DNA of 64,000 bases from Pseudorhodoferax soli (GTDB taxonomy: Bacteria; Pseudomonadota; Gammaproteobacteria; Burkholderiales; Burkholderiaceae_C), in assembly GCF_003337555.1 (NCBI RefSeq), contig NZ_QPJK01000005.1, forward strand, positions 434,001 through 498,000, read 5' to 3'. This document shows positions 1 to 8,125 of this stretch, in pieces. The stretch's first letter is position 1, and the number at the start of each line of letters is the position of its first letter. The notes beneath the pieces were generated by a model. It worked only from the letters and a program-made list of their open reading frames with translations. It searched no databases and was not told where the DNA came from. Made by a program: the position numbers and the translations under genes.

Positions 1-1197
1 GAGCGCTTCCTCTTTCGTGCGCGTACGGGCCGCCACGCGCACGGCGATCTCATACGGCTCGGGCCAGTCGGCGGGCGTGGCCTTGCCGTGCACGGCGTTC
101 ATGCCCAGGAAGTCGATGCGCAGGTCTTCGGCTTGCAGGCCGACGATGCGAAAGCGCTCTTCCAGGATGCGCTTGGCCAGCTGCGCGCGGCGCAGCGCGC
201 CGGGGCCGGCGTAGAAGAACATGTCCTCGCCGATAAAGCCCTCGGTGCAGCCGACCGAGGCCTTGAGCGTCGGCGTGCGCGGCTTGCCGCCGATGCCACT
301 CACGCGCACGCGGTCGGGGCCGATCTGCTCCAGCCGGGCGGTGGTGAAGTCCACCACCACATCGGGCGTGATGTAGTTGGCCGGGTCGTGCACCTCGTAC
401 AGCAGCTGCTCCTTGACCGTGCGCAGGTCGATGGCGCCGCCCGTGCCGGCCACCTTCTCGATCACGGCGCTGCCGTCGGCCGAGACCTCGGCGATCGGGA
501 AGCCGAAGTTCCAGGGCTCGGGCACGTCCTTGAAGCCGGGGTCGCTGAAGTAGCCGCCGGTGACCTGGGCGCCGCATTCGAGCAGATGCCCGATGCCGTT
601 GCCGGCACCGAGGCGCGCGTGGTCGAGCGCGTCCCAGCCGAACTCGGCCATCATCGGCGCCATGAACACCGAGGGGTCGGCCACGCGGCCCGTGACCACG
701 ATCTGCGCGCCGGCGCGCAGGGCCTCGGCGATGGGCTCGGCGCCCTGGTAGACCTCGGCCGAAATGATGCTGTCGGCCAGCGTGGACAGCGGCACGCCGG
801 TCTCCATCACGGTGTCGGCCAGCTGGCCGATGCGCTCGGTCACGAGGCTGCCGTCCACGGCCGCGATCTTCACGCCCTTGTGGCCCATGCCGCGCAGCAG
901 TTCGGCGATGCGCGCCGCTGCGCCGCGCGGGTTGATCCAGCCCTGGTTGGAGACGATGCGCACGCCCTGCGCGATGCAGGCCGGCAGCACGGCGCGCATG
1001 CGGTCGTCCAGGTAGGTGTCGTAGCCGGGGAACGACGGGTCGCGGCGCGCACGCACCTGGGCGGCCGAGATCGTGGCCTCGGCCATGGTCTCGAAGCACA
1101 GGTAGTCGAGCCGGCCCTGCTCGGCGTTCAGTTGCGCGGGTTCGACACGGTCGCCCCACCAGGCCGAGCCGGAACCGATGCGGATGGTCTTGGTCAT
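1..1197 (-). CDS. AtuA/DUF1446 family protein, 3' end outside the window
   Basis: The frame is open for 399 codons from ATG 1195-1197 to the left edge with no stop, so only the N-terminal part is present. My translation begins MTKTIRIGSGSAWWGDRVEP and continues with LDYLCFETMAEATI and a QGVRIVSNQGWINP stretch. This matches the N-terminus of the acyclic terpene utilisation AtuA (DUF1446) family. Family members belong to clusters for CoA-ester breakdown of branched or isoprenoid acids, but their precise reaction is not settled. The start codon overlaps the stop of the upstream acyl-CoA synthetase (ATGA), so the two are translationally coupled and this is a late gene of the iclR operon. Substrate is unknown. 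Confidence 0.85.
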   Translation of the reverse strand, partial: MTKTIRIGSGSAWWGDRVEPAQLNAEQGRLDYLCFETMAEATISAAQVRARRDPSFPGYDTYLDDRMRAVLPACIAQGVRIVSNQGWINPRGAAARIAELLRGMGHKGVKIAAVDGSLVTERIGQLADTVMETGVPLSTLADSIISAEVYQGAEPIAEALRAGAQIVVTGRVADPSVFMAPMMAEFGWDALDHARLGAGNGIGHLLECGAQVTGGYFSDPGFKDVPEPWNFGFPIAEVSADGSAVIEKVAGTGGAIDLRTVKEQLLYEVHDPANYITPDVVVDFTTARLEQIGPDRVRVSGIGGKPRTPTLKASVGCTEGFIGEDMFFYAGPGALRRAQLAKRILEERFRIVGLQAEDLRIDFLGMNAVHGKATPADWPEPYEIAVRVAARTRTKEEAL

Positions 1198-3281
1198 TCG
1201 GAATCCTTCAATTCGACGAGAGCGTCGACGATGGTGGCGCCTTCGCCGGCGGCGCTGAGCAACACCGGGTTGAGGTCGATGGAGGCGATGCGGCCCTGCG
1301 CCGCGACGATCAGCCGGCCCACCTGCACTGCGACATCGGCCAGCGCCTGCACGTCCAGCGGCGGGTCGCCGCGCGTGCCGGCCAGCAGCGGCGCGATGCG
1401 CAGCTTGCCGAGCGCAGCCACCACCTCGGCCTGGTCGAACGGCGGCACCAGCAGTGCCACGTCGCGCATGGCCTCGACGTACTTGCCGCCGTCGCCCACC
1501 GCCACGACCGGGCCGAATTGCGGGTCGATGTGCGCACCGACCATGGCCTCGTGCCGGCCCCGGCGCATGGTGGCGACCAATACGCCGTCCTGCGCGGCGC
1601 CCATGGCGGCGAGTTGGTTCCATTGCTGCGTGAAGGTGGTGGCCACGGCGTCGGCATCGTTCAGGTTCAGCGCGACCAGGCCGTGTTCGGACTTGTGCGG
1701 CACGTCGCGCGAGCACGCCTTCACGGCGACCGGGCCGCCGAGTTCGGCAAAGGCTGCGCGCGCTGCATCGGCCGTGCGGCACAGGCGGTGCTGCACCACG
1801 GGCAGGCCTTGGGCGGCCAGCAGCGCCAGGCTGTCGGCTTCGTTGAGCAGGCCGCTGGCGCCGGGCAGCGCGGGCATGGGCAGCGCCTCGGCCTGCGGCA
1901 GTGGCTCGCGCAGCATCGCCATGTGGTCGGCGATCTGCGCCAGCGCGCCCAGCGCGTCGTGTTCATTGGCATAGGTCGCCACGCCCGCGGCGCGGAAGAC
2001 GGCCGCCACGCTCTCCTGCCAGGCCGCCACGGCCACCGGCTTGCCGCTGGCCTTCGCGAACGTGGCCGTGTCGCGCGCGAAGCGCTCCACGTCGTAGCCC
2101 GCGCCAGAGACCGGGATGTGGATGAACACCATGTCGGCCGCATCGTCCTGCGCGAGAACGGGCAGCACCTCGCTGAACAGGCCGCTGTTGGACAGCAGCG
2201 CCGCCGTGATGTCGATGGGGTTGGTGGTGGTCGCGAAGCCCGGCAGCCGCGCCGCGAGTTCGCGCCGCGTGGCCTCTGACAGCGTGGCGATCTGCAGGCC
2301 GTGCTGCTCGGCCGCGTCGGCCCCCATCACGCAGCTGGCACCCGAGTTGCTGACAATGACCAGGCGGCGGCCAGCGGGCTGCCAGCCTTGCAGGTAGCCG
2401 GGTGCGGCGAGCGCCAGCGCATGCGGGTCGCGCACCCGCCAGATGCCATGGCGGCGCAGGAAGGCGTCGACCACGCGGTCTTCGTTGGCCAGCGATCCGG
2501 TGTGCGACGACGCCGCCAGCGCGCCGCCCGCCGTGCGTCCGGCCTTCACGGCCACGATGGGCAGGCCGCGTGCGCGCGCATGGGCTGCGGTGGCGGCCAG
2601 CAGCGCCGGGTTGGCGATGTGCTCCAGGTACAGCAGCAGCAGCTTGACCTCGGGATCCTGCGCCACGGCCCAGGCCAGGTCGGCCACGCCCACGTCGGCC
2701 TCGTTGCCGGTGGCGTGCACATGGCGCACACCCAGGCCACGTTCGCGCAGCAGGCCGTAGGCCATGGCCGCCATGCCGCCGCTCTGGCTGACGACGGCCA
2801 CGGGGCCGTCGGCCGGCGGCATCTCGGTGAACAGCGTGGAGAAACTCGCGATGGCGCCCGTGCCGAAGTTGGCCAGGCCCTGCGTGTTGGGGCCCACCAG
2901 GCGCATGCCGGCCGCGCGCGCCACGTCGCGCATGTGGTCCTGCTGCGCCTTGCCGGCGGGGCCGGTCTCGCCGAAGCCCGAGGCGATCACGACGGCGCAG
3001 CGCACGCCGCGCGCCGCGCAGTCTTCCACCGCCGCGATGGCCTGGTCGCCGGCGACGATGACGATGGCCATCTCGGGCACTTCGGGCAGATCGGCCAGCG
3101 ACGGATAGCAGGCCAGGCCCTGCAGCTCGCGCCGGCTGGGGTTGATCGGGTAGAGCTTGCCGCGGTAGCCCATGCGCTGCATGTAGGCGATGGGCCGGCC
3201 GCCGATCTTGTGCGGGTTCTCGGACGCGCCGATGACGGCGATGGACTGCGGGGCGAGGGCGGCGGTCAGGAAGTCGGTCAT
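1194..3281 (-). CDS. ADP-forming acetate/acyl-CoA synthetase (fused subunits)
   Basis: A 695-residue protein with the architecture of fused ADP-forming acyl-CoA synthetases. A CoA-binding Rossmann domain comes first (IAVIGASENPHKIGGRP near residues 14-30, VVSQSGG near 165), followed by succinyl-CoA-ligase-like domains and a C-terminal ATP-grasp half (GGPVAVKACSRDVPHKSEHG, residues about 515-535). The family interconverts acyl-CoA plus ADP and phosphate with the free acid plus ATP. In this operon it probably activates the acid substrate or recovers energy from a product. Both ends overlap neighbours by four bases (ATGA), with enoyl-CoA hydratase upstream and the AtuA-like gene downstream. Acyl specificity cannot be read from the sequence. 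Confidence 0.88.
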   Translation of the reverse strand: MTDFLTAALAPQSIAVIGASENPHKIGGRPIAYMQRMGYRGKLYPINPSRRELQGLACYPSLADLPEVPEMAIVIVAGDQAIAAVEDCAARGVRCAVVIASGFGETGPAGKAQQDHMRDVARAAGMRLVGPNTQGLANFGTGAIASFSTLFTEMPPADGPVAVVSQSGGMAAMAYGLLRERGLGVRHVHATGNEADVGVADLAWAVAQDPEVKLLLLYLEHIANPALLAATAAHARARGLPIVAVKAGRTAGGALAASSHTGSLANEDRVVDAFLRRHGIWRVRDPHALALAAPGYLQGWQPAGRRLVIVSNSGASCVMGADAAEQHGLQIATLSEATRRELAARLPGFATTTNPIDITAALLSNSGLFSEVLPVLAQDDAADMVFIHIPVSGAGYDVERFARDTATFAKASGKPVAVAAWQESVAAVFRAAGVATYANEHDALGALAQIADHMAMLREPLPQAEALPMPALPGASGLLNEADSLALLAAQGLPVVQHRLCRTADAARAAFAELGGPVAVKACSRDVPHKSEHGLVALNLNDADAVATTFTQQWNQLAAMGAAQDGVLVATMRRGRHEAMVGAHIDPQFGPVVAVGDGGKYVEAMRDVALLVPPFDQAEVVAALGKLRIAPLLAGTRGDPPLDVQALADVAVQVGRLIVAAQGRIASIDLNPVLLSAAGEGATIVDALVELKDSE

Positions 3282-4063
3282 GGGGCGTGGTAGGTCGGCT
3301 TGCGTTTGTCGAGAAAGGCCGCGATGCCCTCGCCGGCTTCGGGGCCGTACAGGCTGGCGACGAAGGCGTCGCGCTCGGCATCGAGCTGGGCGCGGTGGCC
3401 ACGCCCGCGCGCGGCGTGCACGAGTTGCTTGATGCGCTGCTGCGCCGCGCGCGGGCCGGCAGCCAAGCGCTCGGCCCAGGCCAGCGCTGTGGCGACGGCC
3501 TGGCCCGGCGGCGCGATGCGGTTGACCAGGCCCAGCGCGTGCAGGCGCTGCGCCGTCGCCACGTCGCCATCGAGCAGCAGCTCCAGCGCGGCCTGGGGCG
3601 GCAACGCGCGGGCCAGCGCATCGGAGCCGCCGCCGTCGGGCGACAGGCCGATGCGCACATACGACATCACGAAGCGGGCATCCTCGGCCGCGACGATGAG
3701 GTCGCAGCCCAGCGCCACGGAGAAGCCGCCGCCGGCGGCCGCGCCCTCGACCGCAGCGATCACGGGCACGGGGCAGGCGCGCATCGCCTCCACCCAGTCA
3801 TGCAGCGCGTCGAGGATCTGCAGCTGGCCGGCCTCGGCTTGCGTGCGCTGCTGCTGCAGGCGGCGCAGGTCGCCGCCGCCGCAGAAGTGCGCACCGTCGC
3901 CGCACAGCACGATGGCGCCCAGGCTCTCGTCCTTGGCCGCATCGCGGAAGTGCTGCGCGGCCTCGGGGTACAGGCTGGGGTGCAGCGCGTTGCGCAGCGC
4001 GGGCTGGCTGATGGTCAGCAGCAGCACGCGGCCGCGGCGCTCATGGAGCAGTTGCGCCGCCAT
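3278..4063 (-). CDS. enoyl-CoA hydratase/isomerase family protein
   Basis: A 261-residue crotonase-fold protein, the normal length for the family. The N-terminal strand LLTISQPALRNALHPSLY, the oxyanion-hole segment LGAIVLCGDGAHFCGGGDL and the conserved VEGAAAGGGFSVALGCDLIVA are all present. It is expected to hydrate or isomerise an enoyl-CoA intermediate in the cytoplasm. Its stop overlaps the start of the downstream acyl-CoA synthetase (ATGA). A GC-rich repeat lies in the 89-bp gap separating it from the upstream Bug receptor gene. A specific role in beta-oxidation as against lyase-type chemistry cannot be decided here. Confidence 0.9.
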   Translation of the reverse strand: MAAQLLHERRGRVLLLTISQPALRNALHPSLYPEAAQHFRDAAKDESLGAIVLCGDGAHFCGGGDLRRLQQQRTQAEAGQLQILDALHDWVEAMRACPVPVIAAVEGAAAGGGFSVALGCDLIVAAEDARFVMSYVRIGLSPDGGGSDALARALPPQAALELLLDGDVATAQRLHALGLVNRIAPPGQAVATALAWAERLAAGPRAAQQRIKQLVHAARGRGHRAQLDAERDAFVASLYGPEAGEGIAAFLDKRKPTYHAP

Positions 4064-4096
4064 GTCAGTGGCGCCCGGCCGCCCGAAGCCTCTGAC

Positions 4097-4148
4097 GCGC
4101 CCCCTCGGGGGGCAGCGGACCGCGCGAAGCGGGGAAGCGTGGGGGCTT
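4097..4148. repeat. Comamonadaceae-type GC-rich intergenic palindrome
   Basis: The gap between two operon genes contains CCCCCTCGGGGGGC, then a GCGCGAAGCGG hairpin and a GTGGGGGC tail. Read on the minus strand it begins GCCCCCACGCTTCCCCGC. I recognise this general pattern as a dispersed intergenic element common in Comamonadaceae chromosomes; that identification is from memory and was not searched. It can fold into nested hairpins and may attenuate transcription or protect mRNA ends inside the operon. Confidence 0.6.
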
Positions 4149-4152
4149 CATG

Positions 4153-5124
4153 TCAGTCCATCTTGATGTTGGCGGTCTTCACGACCTTGCCCCACTTCTG
4201 GATCTCGCTGCGCAGCATCTGCGCGAGCTTCTCCGGCGTGGTGGGCATGGCCTCGGCACCCGCGTCGAACAGGCGTTGCTTCACGTCGGGCTGGGTCATG
4301 ACCTTCTGCAGGTCGGCGCTGATCTTGGCCACGATGTCGGGCGGCGTGCCCTTGGGCGCGACCAGCGCGGCCCACGAGTACGCCTCGTAGCCCGGCACGC
4401 CGGCTTCCGCAATGGTCGGCAGTTCGGGCAGTAGGGCCGAGCGCTGGGCGCTGGCCACGCCCAGCGCGCGCACCTTGCCCGCGCGGATCTGCGGCAGCGC
4501 GGTCGGCGCGTCGGCGAACATGAGCTGCACCTGGCCGCCCAGCAGGTCGGTCATGGCCGGCGCGCTGCCCTTGTAGGGGATGTGCTGCAGCTGCACGCCG
4601 GCCTGCATGTTGAACAGCTCGCCAGCCAGGTGCGTGCCGCCGCCGTTGCCCGAGGAACTGAAGGCGATCTTTCCGGGTTCCTTCTTGGCCAGGGCCACGA
4701 GTTCGGCGACGTTCTTGGCCGGCAGCGAGGGATGGGCGACCAGGATGATGGGGAACATCGCGCCGAAGCTCACGGGCACGAAGTCCTTCTCGATGTCGTA
4801 GCTGAGGCCGGGCTTGAGCGCGGGCAGCACCGAGTGGTGGATCGCGCAGACGAAGAGGTTGTAGCCGTCGGCCGGCTGCTTGGCGGCGATCTCCGCGCCC
4901 ACGATGCCACCGGCACCGGCGCGGTTGTCGACAACGCCCGGTTGGCCCCAGAGTTCGCCCAACTTTTGCGCCATGGCGCGGGCCGTCACGTCGACCGGCC
5001 CGCCGGCCGGGAAGGGCACGGTGAACTTGACGGGGCGGTTCGGGTAGCCGGACTGTGCGAAGGCCGGCAGCGTGCCGAGCGCGGCAGTGGCCAGCACGAG
5101 CTGGCGGCGGTTGATGTGGGACAT
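4153..5124 (-). CDS. Bug/TctC-type tripartite tricarboxylate transporter receptor
   Basis: A 323-residue periplasmic solute-binding protein. It has a Tat-like or Sec signal (MSHINRRQLVLATAALGTLPAFAQ), then the Bug hallmarks: YPNRPVKFTVPFPAGGPVDVTAR, NRAGAGGIVGAEIAAKQPADGY, the SSGNGGGTHLAGELF loop and HIPYKGSAPAMTDLLGGQVQLMF. Family members bind small carboxylates or other acids. A strong GGAGGAGAT ribosome site precedes the ATG. No TctA/TctB membrane genes are nearby, as is usual for the expanded Bug families of Burkholderiales. It probably delivers the substrate of the surrounding operon. The second Bug protein at 6761-7738 is clearly related but not identical. Confidence 0.93.
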   Translation of the reverse strand: MSHINRRQLVLATAALGTLPAFAQSGYPNRPVKFTVPFPAGGPVDVTARAMAQKLGELWGQPGVVDNRAGAGGIVGAEIAAKQPADGYNLFVCAIHHSVLPALKPGLSYDIEKDFVPVSFGAMFPIILVAHPSLPAKNVAELVALAKKEPGKIAFSSSGNGGGTHLAGELFNMQAGVQLQHIPYKGSAPAMTDLLGGQVQLMFADAPTALPQIRAGKVRALGVASAQRSALLPELPTIAEAGVPGYEAYSWAALVAPKGTPPDIVAKISADLQKVMTQPDVKQRLFDAGAEAMPTTPEKLAQMLRSEIQKWGKVVKTANIKMD

Positions 5125-5149
5125 GGGGGATCTCCTCCTGGTGGTGGTG

Positions 5150-6034
5150 TCAGCTGGCCAGCACGGCGCGGCCGCAGTCGAGCACGGTCACGCCGCGTTC
5201 CACGGCGATGGTGCGGAACGCGACCTCGCCCGCAGCGGCGCCGCGGTACATCTCGAAGCGCAGTGTCTCGCCCGGCATCACGGGCGAGGAGAAGCGCGCG
5301 AACAGCGTCTTGAGCGTCTCGGGCCGGCCGCCGCCCCAGGCCGTCAGCAGGGTCCGGCCGGCGATGCCGTAGGTGCACAGGCCATGCAGGATGGGCCGCG
5401 CAAAACCGGCGGCCTGGGCCGTGGCCGGGTCCGAGTGCAGCGGGTTGCGGTCGGCGCAGAGCCGGTACAGCAGGGCCTGCTGCGGCAGCGTGCGGATCTC
5501 GAGCACCTGGTCGGGCGTGCCGGTGGGCGGCTTGGGCGGCGCGGGCGGGGCGCTGTCGGTCTTGCCGTCGCTGGCCGAGAAGCCGCCGTTGCCGCGCGCG
5601 AAGGTGGTGTGGCGCACGGTGGCGAGCAATTGGCCGGTGGCGGCGTCGTAAAGGGCCTTGTCGTAGGTCACGGTGGCGCCGCGGCCTTCGCCCTTGTCGA
5701 CGATGGACACGACGCGGTGCTCGGCGCGCACGGCGCCGGCGGCCGGCAGCAGTGCGTGCAGCGTGATCTCTTCCTCGCCGTGCACGATCTTGGTGAAGTC
5801 GATGCCGGTGGCCGGGTCCTGCATCCAGGAGCCGGGGAAGCCGAGCACCACGGCCATGGTGGGCAGCGCGAGCGGCAGGCCGGGGTTGGTGTCGTTGACG
5901 AACTGCAGCTGCAGCGGGTCCATCGGGTCGTCGCCCAGGCCCAGCGCGAGCGCGTAGCGCATGCTGTCGTCGGCGGTGTAGCGGTGTTCGATGGGCGGGA
6001 AGACCCAGTTTTTGAGGGTGTCGTAGTCAATCAT
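5150..6034 (-). CDS. MaoC-family (R)-specific enoyl-CoA hydratase
   Basis: A 294-residue double-hotdog protein resembling the hydratase-2 part of peroxisomal multifunctional enzymes. The N-terminal half carries TADDSMRYALALGLGDDP. The C-terminal half carries LYRLCADRNPLHSDPATA and RPILHGLCTYGIAGR, the hydratase-2 motif with the catalytic Asp and His. I chose ATG 6032-6034 (MIDYDTLKNW) over the longer frame starting at 6055, since it matches the usual family start. It probably hydrates a trans-2-enoyl-CoA intermediate. It sits 25 bp upstream of the Bug gene at 4153-5124 and downstream of the long inverted repeat. Confidence 0.9.
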   Translation of the reverse strand: MIDYDTLKNWVFPPIEHRYTADDSMRYALALGLGDDPMDPLQLQFVNDTNPGLPLALPTMAVVLGFPGSWMQDPATGIDFTKIVHGEEEITLHALLPAAGAVRAEHRVVSIVDKGEGRGATVTYDKALYDAATGQLLATVRHTTFARGNGGFSASDGKTDSAPPAPPKPPTGTPDQVLEIRTLPQQALLYRLCADRNPLHSDPATAQAAGFARPILHGLCTYGIAGRTLLTAWGGGRPETLKTLFARFSSPVMPGETLRFEMYRGAAAGEVAFRTIAVERGVTVLDCGRAVLAS

Positions 6035-6105
6035 GGCGGTGATGGAAGTGAGCAAGTTGCCTGGGCCGAGCGAAGCGATGGCCCGCGTGTGACCCCGCTC
6101 CCACC

Positions 6106-6682
6106 CCTGTGCCCCCGCCGAGGAGCGCAGTGGCCTGGGCGGCGCGGGGAACCTCGCGCTTTGTGAACTGACTCATTGCACTTGTCCGAGCTGAACGAAC
6201 GCAGTGAGTGGTGCGAGTTGTGCAATGCGCCCAGGCCGCGAGCACCGCAGGTTGCCCGGAGCGCCAGCGGAGGGACGGGGGCGCCGGGGTCGCCTTCTCT
6301 TTGGTTACTTTCTCTTGGGCGATAGCAAGAGAAAGTGACTGCACTGCCGGGGGCATATCCCGGTCCCTGGTGCTTGATTTGAAGTGGTGTGTTCTATGGA
6401 TACCTCTTGCTGATCGGCGTTCGGAGGTGGGGCTATCCACCTCACACCCGGACTTACTTTTCTTGCTTCGCCAAGAAAAGTAAGCAAAAGAAGGCGACCC
6501 CGGTGCCCCTGTCCCTGCGCTGGCGCTCCGGGCAACCTGCGGTGCTCGCGCCATGGGCTGCATTGCGCAACTCGCACCGTTCACTGCGTTCACTACGCTC
6601 GAACAAGCGCAATGAGTCAGATGTTGAAGCGCGAGGTTCCCCGCGCAGCCCATGGCACTGCGCTCCTCGGCAGGGGCACAGG
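6106..6682. repeat. Long imperfect inverted repeat in a gene-free 726-bp gap
   Basis: Bases 6106-6338 reappear in reverse complement at about 6453-6682, with roughly 115 bp between the arms. The outer end matches closely (CCTGTGCCCC-GCCGAGGAGCGCAGTG against the complement of CACTGCGCTCCTCGGCAGGGGCACAGG at 6656-6682). Each inner end carries its own hairpin: TTACTTTTCTTG/CAAGAAAAGTAA at 6454-6483, with a perfect 12-bp stem, and TTTCTCTTG/CAAGAGAAA near 6309-6335. No convincing ORF lies inside. The element sits between the Bug gene at 6761 and the MaoC gene at 6034. Two oppositely oriented copies of a dispersed extragenic repeat are the simplest reading. The remaining gap bases (6035-6105 and 6683-6760) show nothing I recognise. 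Confidence 0.8.
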
Positions 6683-6760
6683 GGAAATGCCGTTCCGGGC
6701 CATCGCTGCGCTCGGCCCCGGGTTCAGGCCGTCGCTGCGCTCGGCCGCGGCGTGCGGGTT

Positions 6761-7738
6761 TCATTCGATGGTGGCACCCGACACCTGGACCACCTTGGCC
6801 CACTTGTCGATCTCGGCCTGGATGAAGCCCGCGAAGGCGTCGGGCGTGTTCCAGGCGGCGGCGAAACCCTGGGCTTCGAAGCGCTCGCGCACTTCGGGCT
6901 GTTCCATGGCGGTGCGCAGCTCGGCGCTGAGCTTGGCGATGATCTCGCGCGGCGTGTTGGCGGGCGCCAGCAGGCCGTTCCAGGCGATGGCCTCGAAGCC
7001 GGGCACGGTCTCGGCCACGGTGGGCAGATCGGGCGCGGCCGGCGAGCGCTGGGCGCTGGTGACGGCCAGCGCGCGCAGCTTGCCGCCCTTCACGTGCGGC
7101 ATGGCCGACAGCATGGTGTCGAACATCAGCTGGGTTTGGCCGCCCATGGTGTCGGTGAGGGCCGGCGCGCTGCCCTTGTAGGGCACATGGCGGATCTTCG
7201 TGCCGGCGGTGGCGTTGAACAGCTCGCCCGCCAGGTGCGTGGACTGGCCGTTGCCGGATGAGGCGAAGTTGAGCTCGCCGGGCTTGGACTTGGCCAGCGC
7301 GATCAGCTCGGCCATGTTCTTTGCAGGCAGCGCAGGGTTGACGACGACCACCAGCGGCCCGCTCGTGAGCTGCGAGATCGGCGCAAAGTCGCGGCCGAAC
7401 TGGTAGCTCAGGTTCTTGAACAGCGAGGGGTTGATCGCATGCGCGGTGGTGGCCACCAGCAGCGTGTAGCCGTCGGGCGCGGCGCGCGCCACGGCGGCAG
7501 CGCCGGTGTTGCCGCCCGCCCCTGGCAGGTTCTCGATCACGAAGGGCTGGCCGGTCTGCGTCTGCAGGCGCTGGGCGATCACGCGCGCGACGATGTCGGT
7601 CGGCCCGCCGGGCGGGTAGGGCACGACCAGCTTCACGGGCTTGGCGGGGTAGGCCGCCTGTGGCAGGGCGCTGCCGCCCACCAGGCAGCCGGCCAGCGCG
7701 CACAGCGCCATGGCGAGGCGGCGTCGGATCTTCTGCAT
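6761..7738 (-). CDS. Bug/TctC-type tripartite tricarboxylate transporter receptor
   Basis: A 325-residue periplasmic binding protein. It has a hydrophobic signal peptide (MALCALAGCLVGGSALPQA), then PAKPVKLVVPYPPGGPTDIVAR, NLPGAGGNTGAAAVARAAPDGY, ASSGNGQSTHLAGELF and HVPYKGSAPALTDTMGGQTQLMF. Start ATG 7736-7738 is preceded by a GAGGAG ribosome site; longer frames upstream have no signal peptide. It follows the DUF35 gene by 26 bp and is probably cotranscribed. As with the other Bug gene, no permease is linked. It presumably captures a carboxylate substrate for this operon. Confidence 0.93.
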   Translation of the reverse strand: MQKIRRRLAMALCALAGCLVGGSALPQAAYPAKPVKLVVPYPPGGPTDIVARVIAQRLQTQTGQPFVIENLPGAGGNTGAAAVARAAPDGYTLLVATTAHAINPSLFKNLSYQFGRDFAPISQLTSGPLVVVVNPALPAKNMAELIALAKSKPGELNFASSGNGQSTHLAGELFNATAGTKIRHVPYKGSAPALTDTMGGQTQLMFDTMLSAMPHVKGGKLRALAVTSAQRSPAAPDLPTVAETVPGFEAIAWNGLLAPANTPREIIAKLSAELRTAMEQPEVRERFEAQGFAAAWNTPDAFAGFIQAEIDKWAKVVQVSGATIE

Positions 7739-7764
7739 GCTTGTCTCCTCTTTTGTCGGATCGG

Positions 7765-8124
7765 TCAGGCGGCCGGCGCGAAGCGCAGCAGGCTGCGCCG
7801 TTCGTGCGCGAAGGTGCCGGCGCGCACCTGGTCGCCGATGCCGGTGCCGGGCAGCGCATGGCCGACCACGCGCGGGCCCTCGGCCAGTTCGACCAGCACC
7901 AGCGTGTAGGGCACCAGCGGGCGGAACGCATCGGACGGCGCGCGACTGACCACGCTGGCGGCCACCACGGTGCCGCGGCCGCTGGCATCGCGCCAGGCCA
8001 GCCGTTCGCTGCCGCAGGCGCTGCAGGCCAGGCGCGACAGGGTCTGCGGCGCGCCGCAATCCTCGCAGTACTGGTAGCGCAGCTGGCCCTGCGCCAGGCC
8101 TTCGGTGAAGGGGTGGTTGTTCAT
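7765..8124 (-). CDS. Zinc-ribbon/OB-fold (DUF35) acyl-CoA-associated protein
   Basis: A 119-residue protein with an N-terminal rubredoxin-like zinc ribbon (CEDCGAPQ near residue 20 and CSACGSE near 34) followed by an OB-fold (GTVVAASVV...PYTLVLVELAEGPRVVGH). Such proteins pair with SCP2-type thiolases and are thought to bind acyl-CoA for the partner enzyme. Here the gene begins one base after the thiolase stop, which supports that partnership. The four cysteines needed for the ribbon are all present. Confidence 0.9.
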   Translation of the reverse strand: MNNHPFTEGLAQGQLRYQYCEDCGAPQTLSRLACSACGSERLAWRDASGRGTVVAASVVSRAPSDAFRPLVPYTLVLVELAEGPRVVGHALPGTGIGDQVRAGTFAHERRSLLRFAPAA

Positions 8125-8125
8125 T

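Noticed and set aside
88-1974. 628-codon plus-strand frame at the left edge
   Set aside because: Antisense to the AtuA-like and acyl-CoA synthetase genes; low-complexity Ala/Gly/His/Arg composition.
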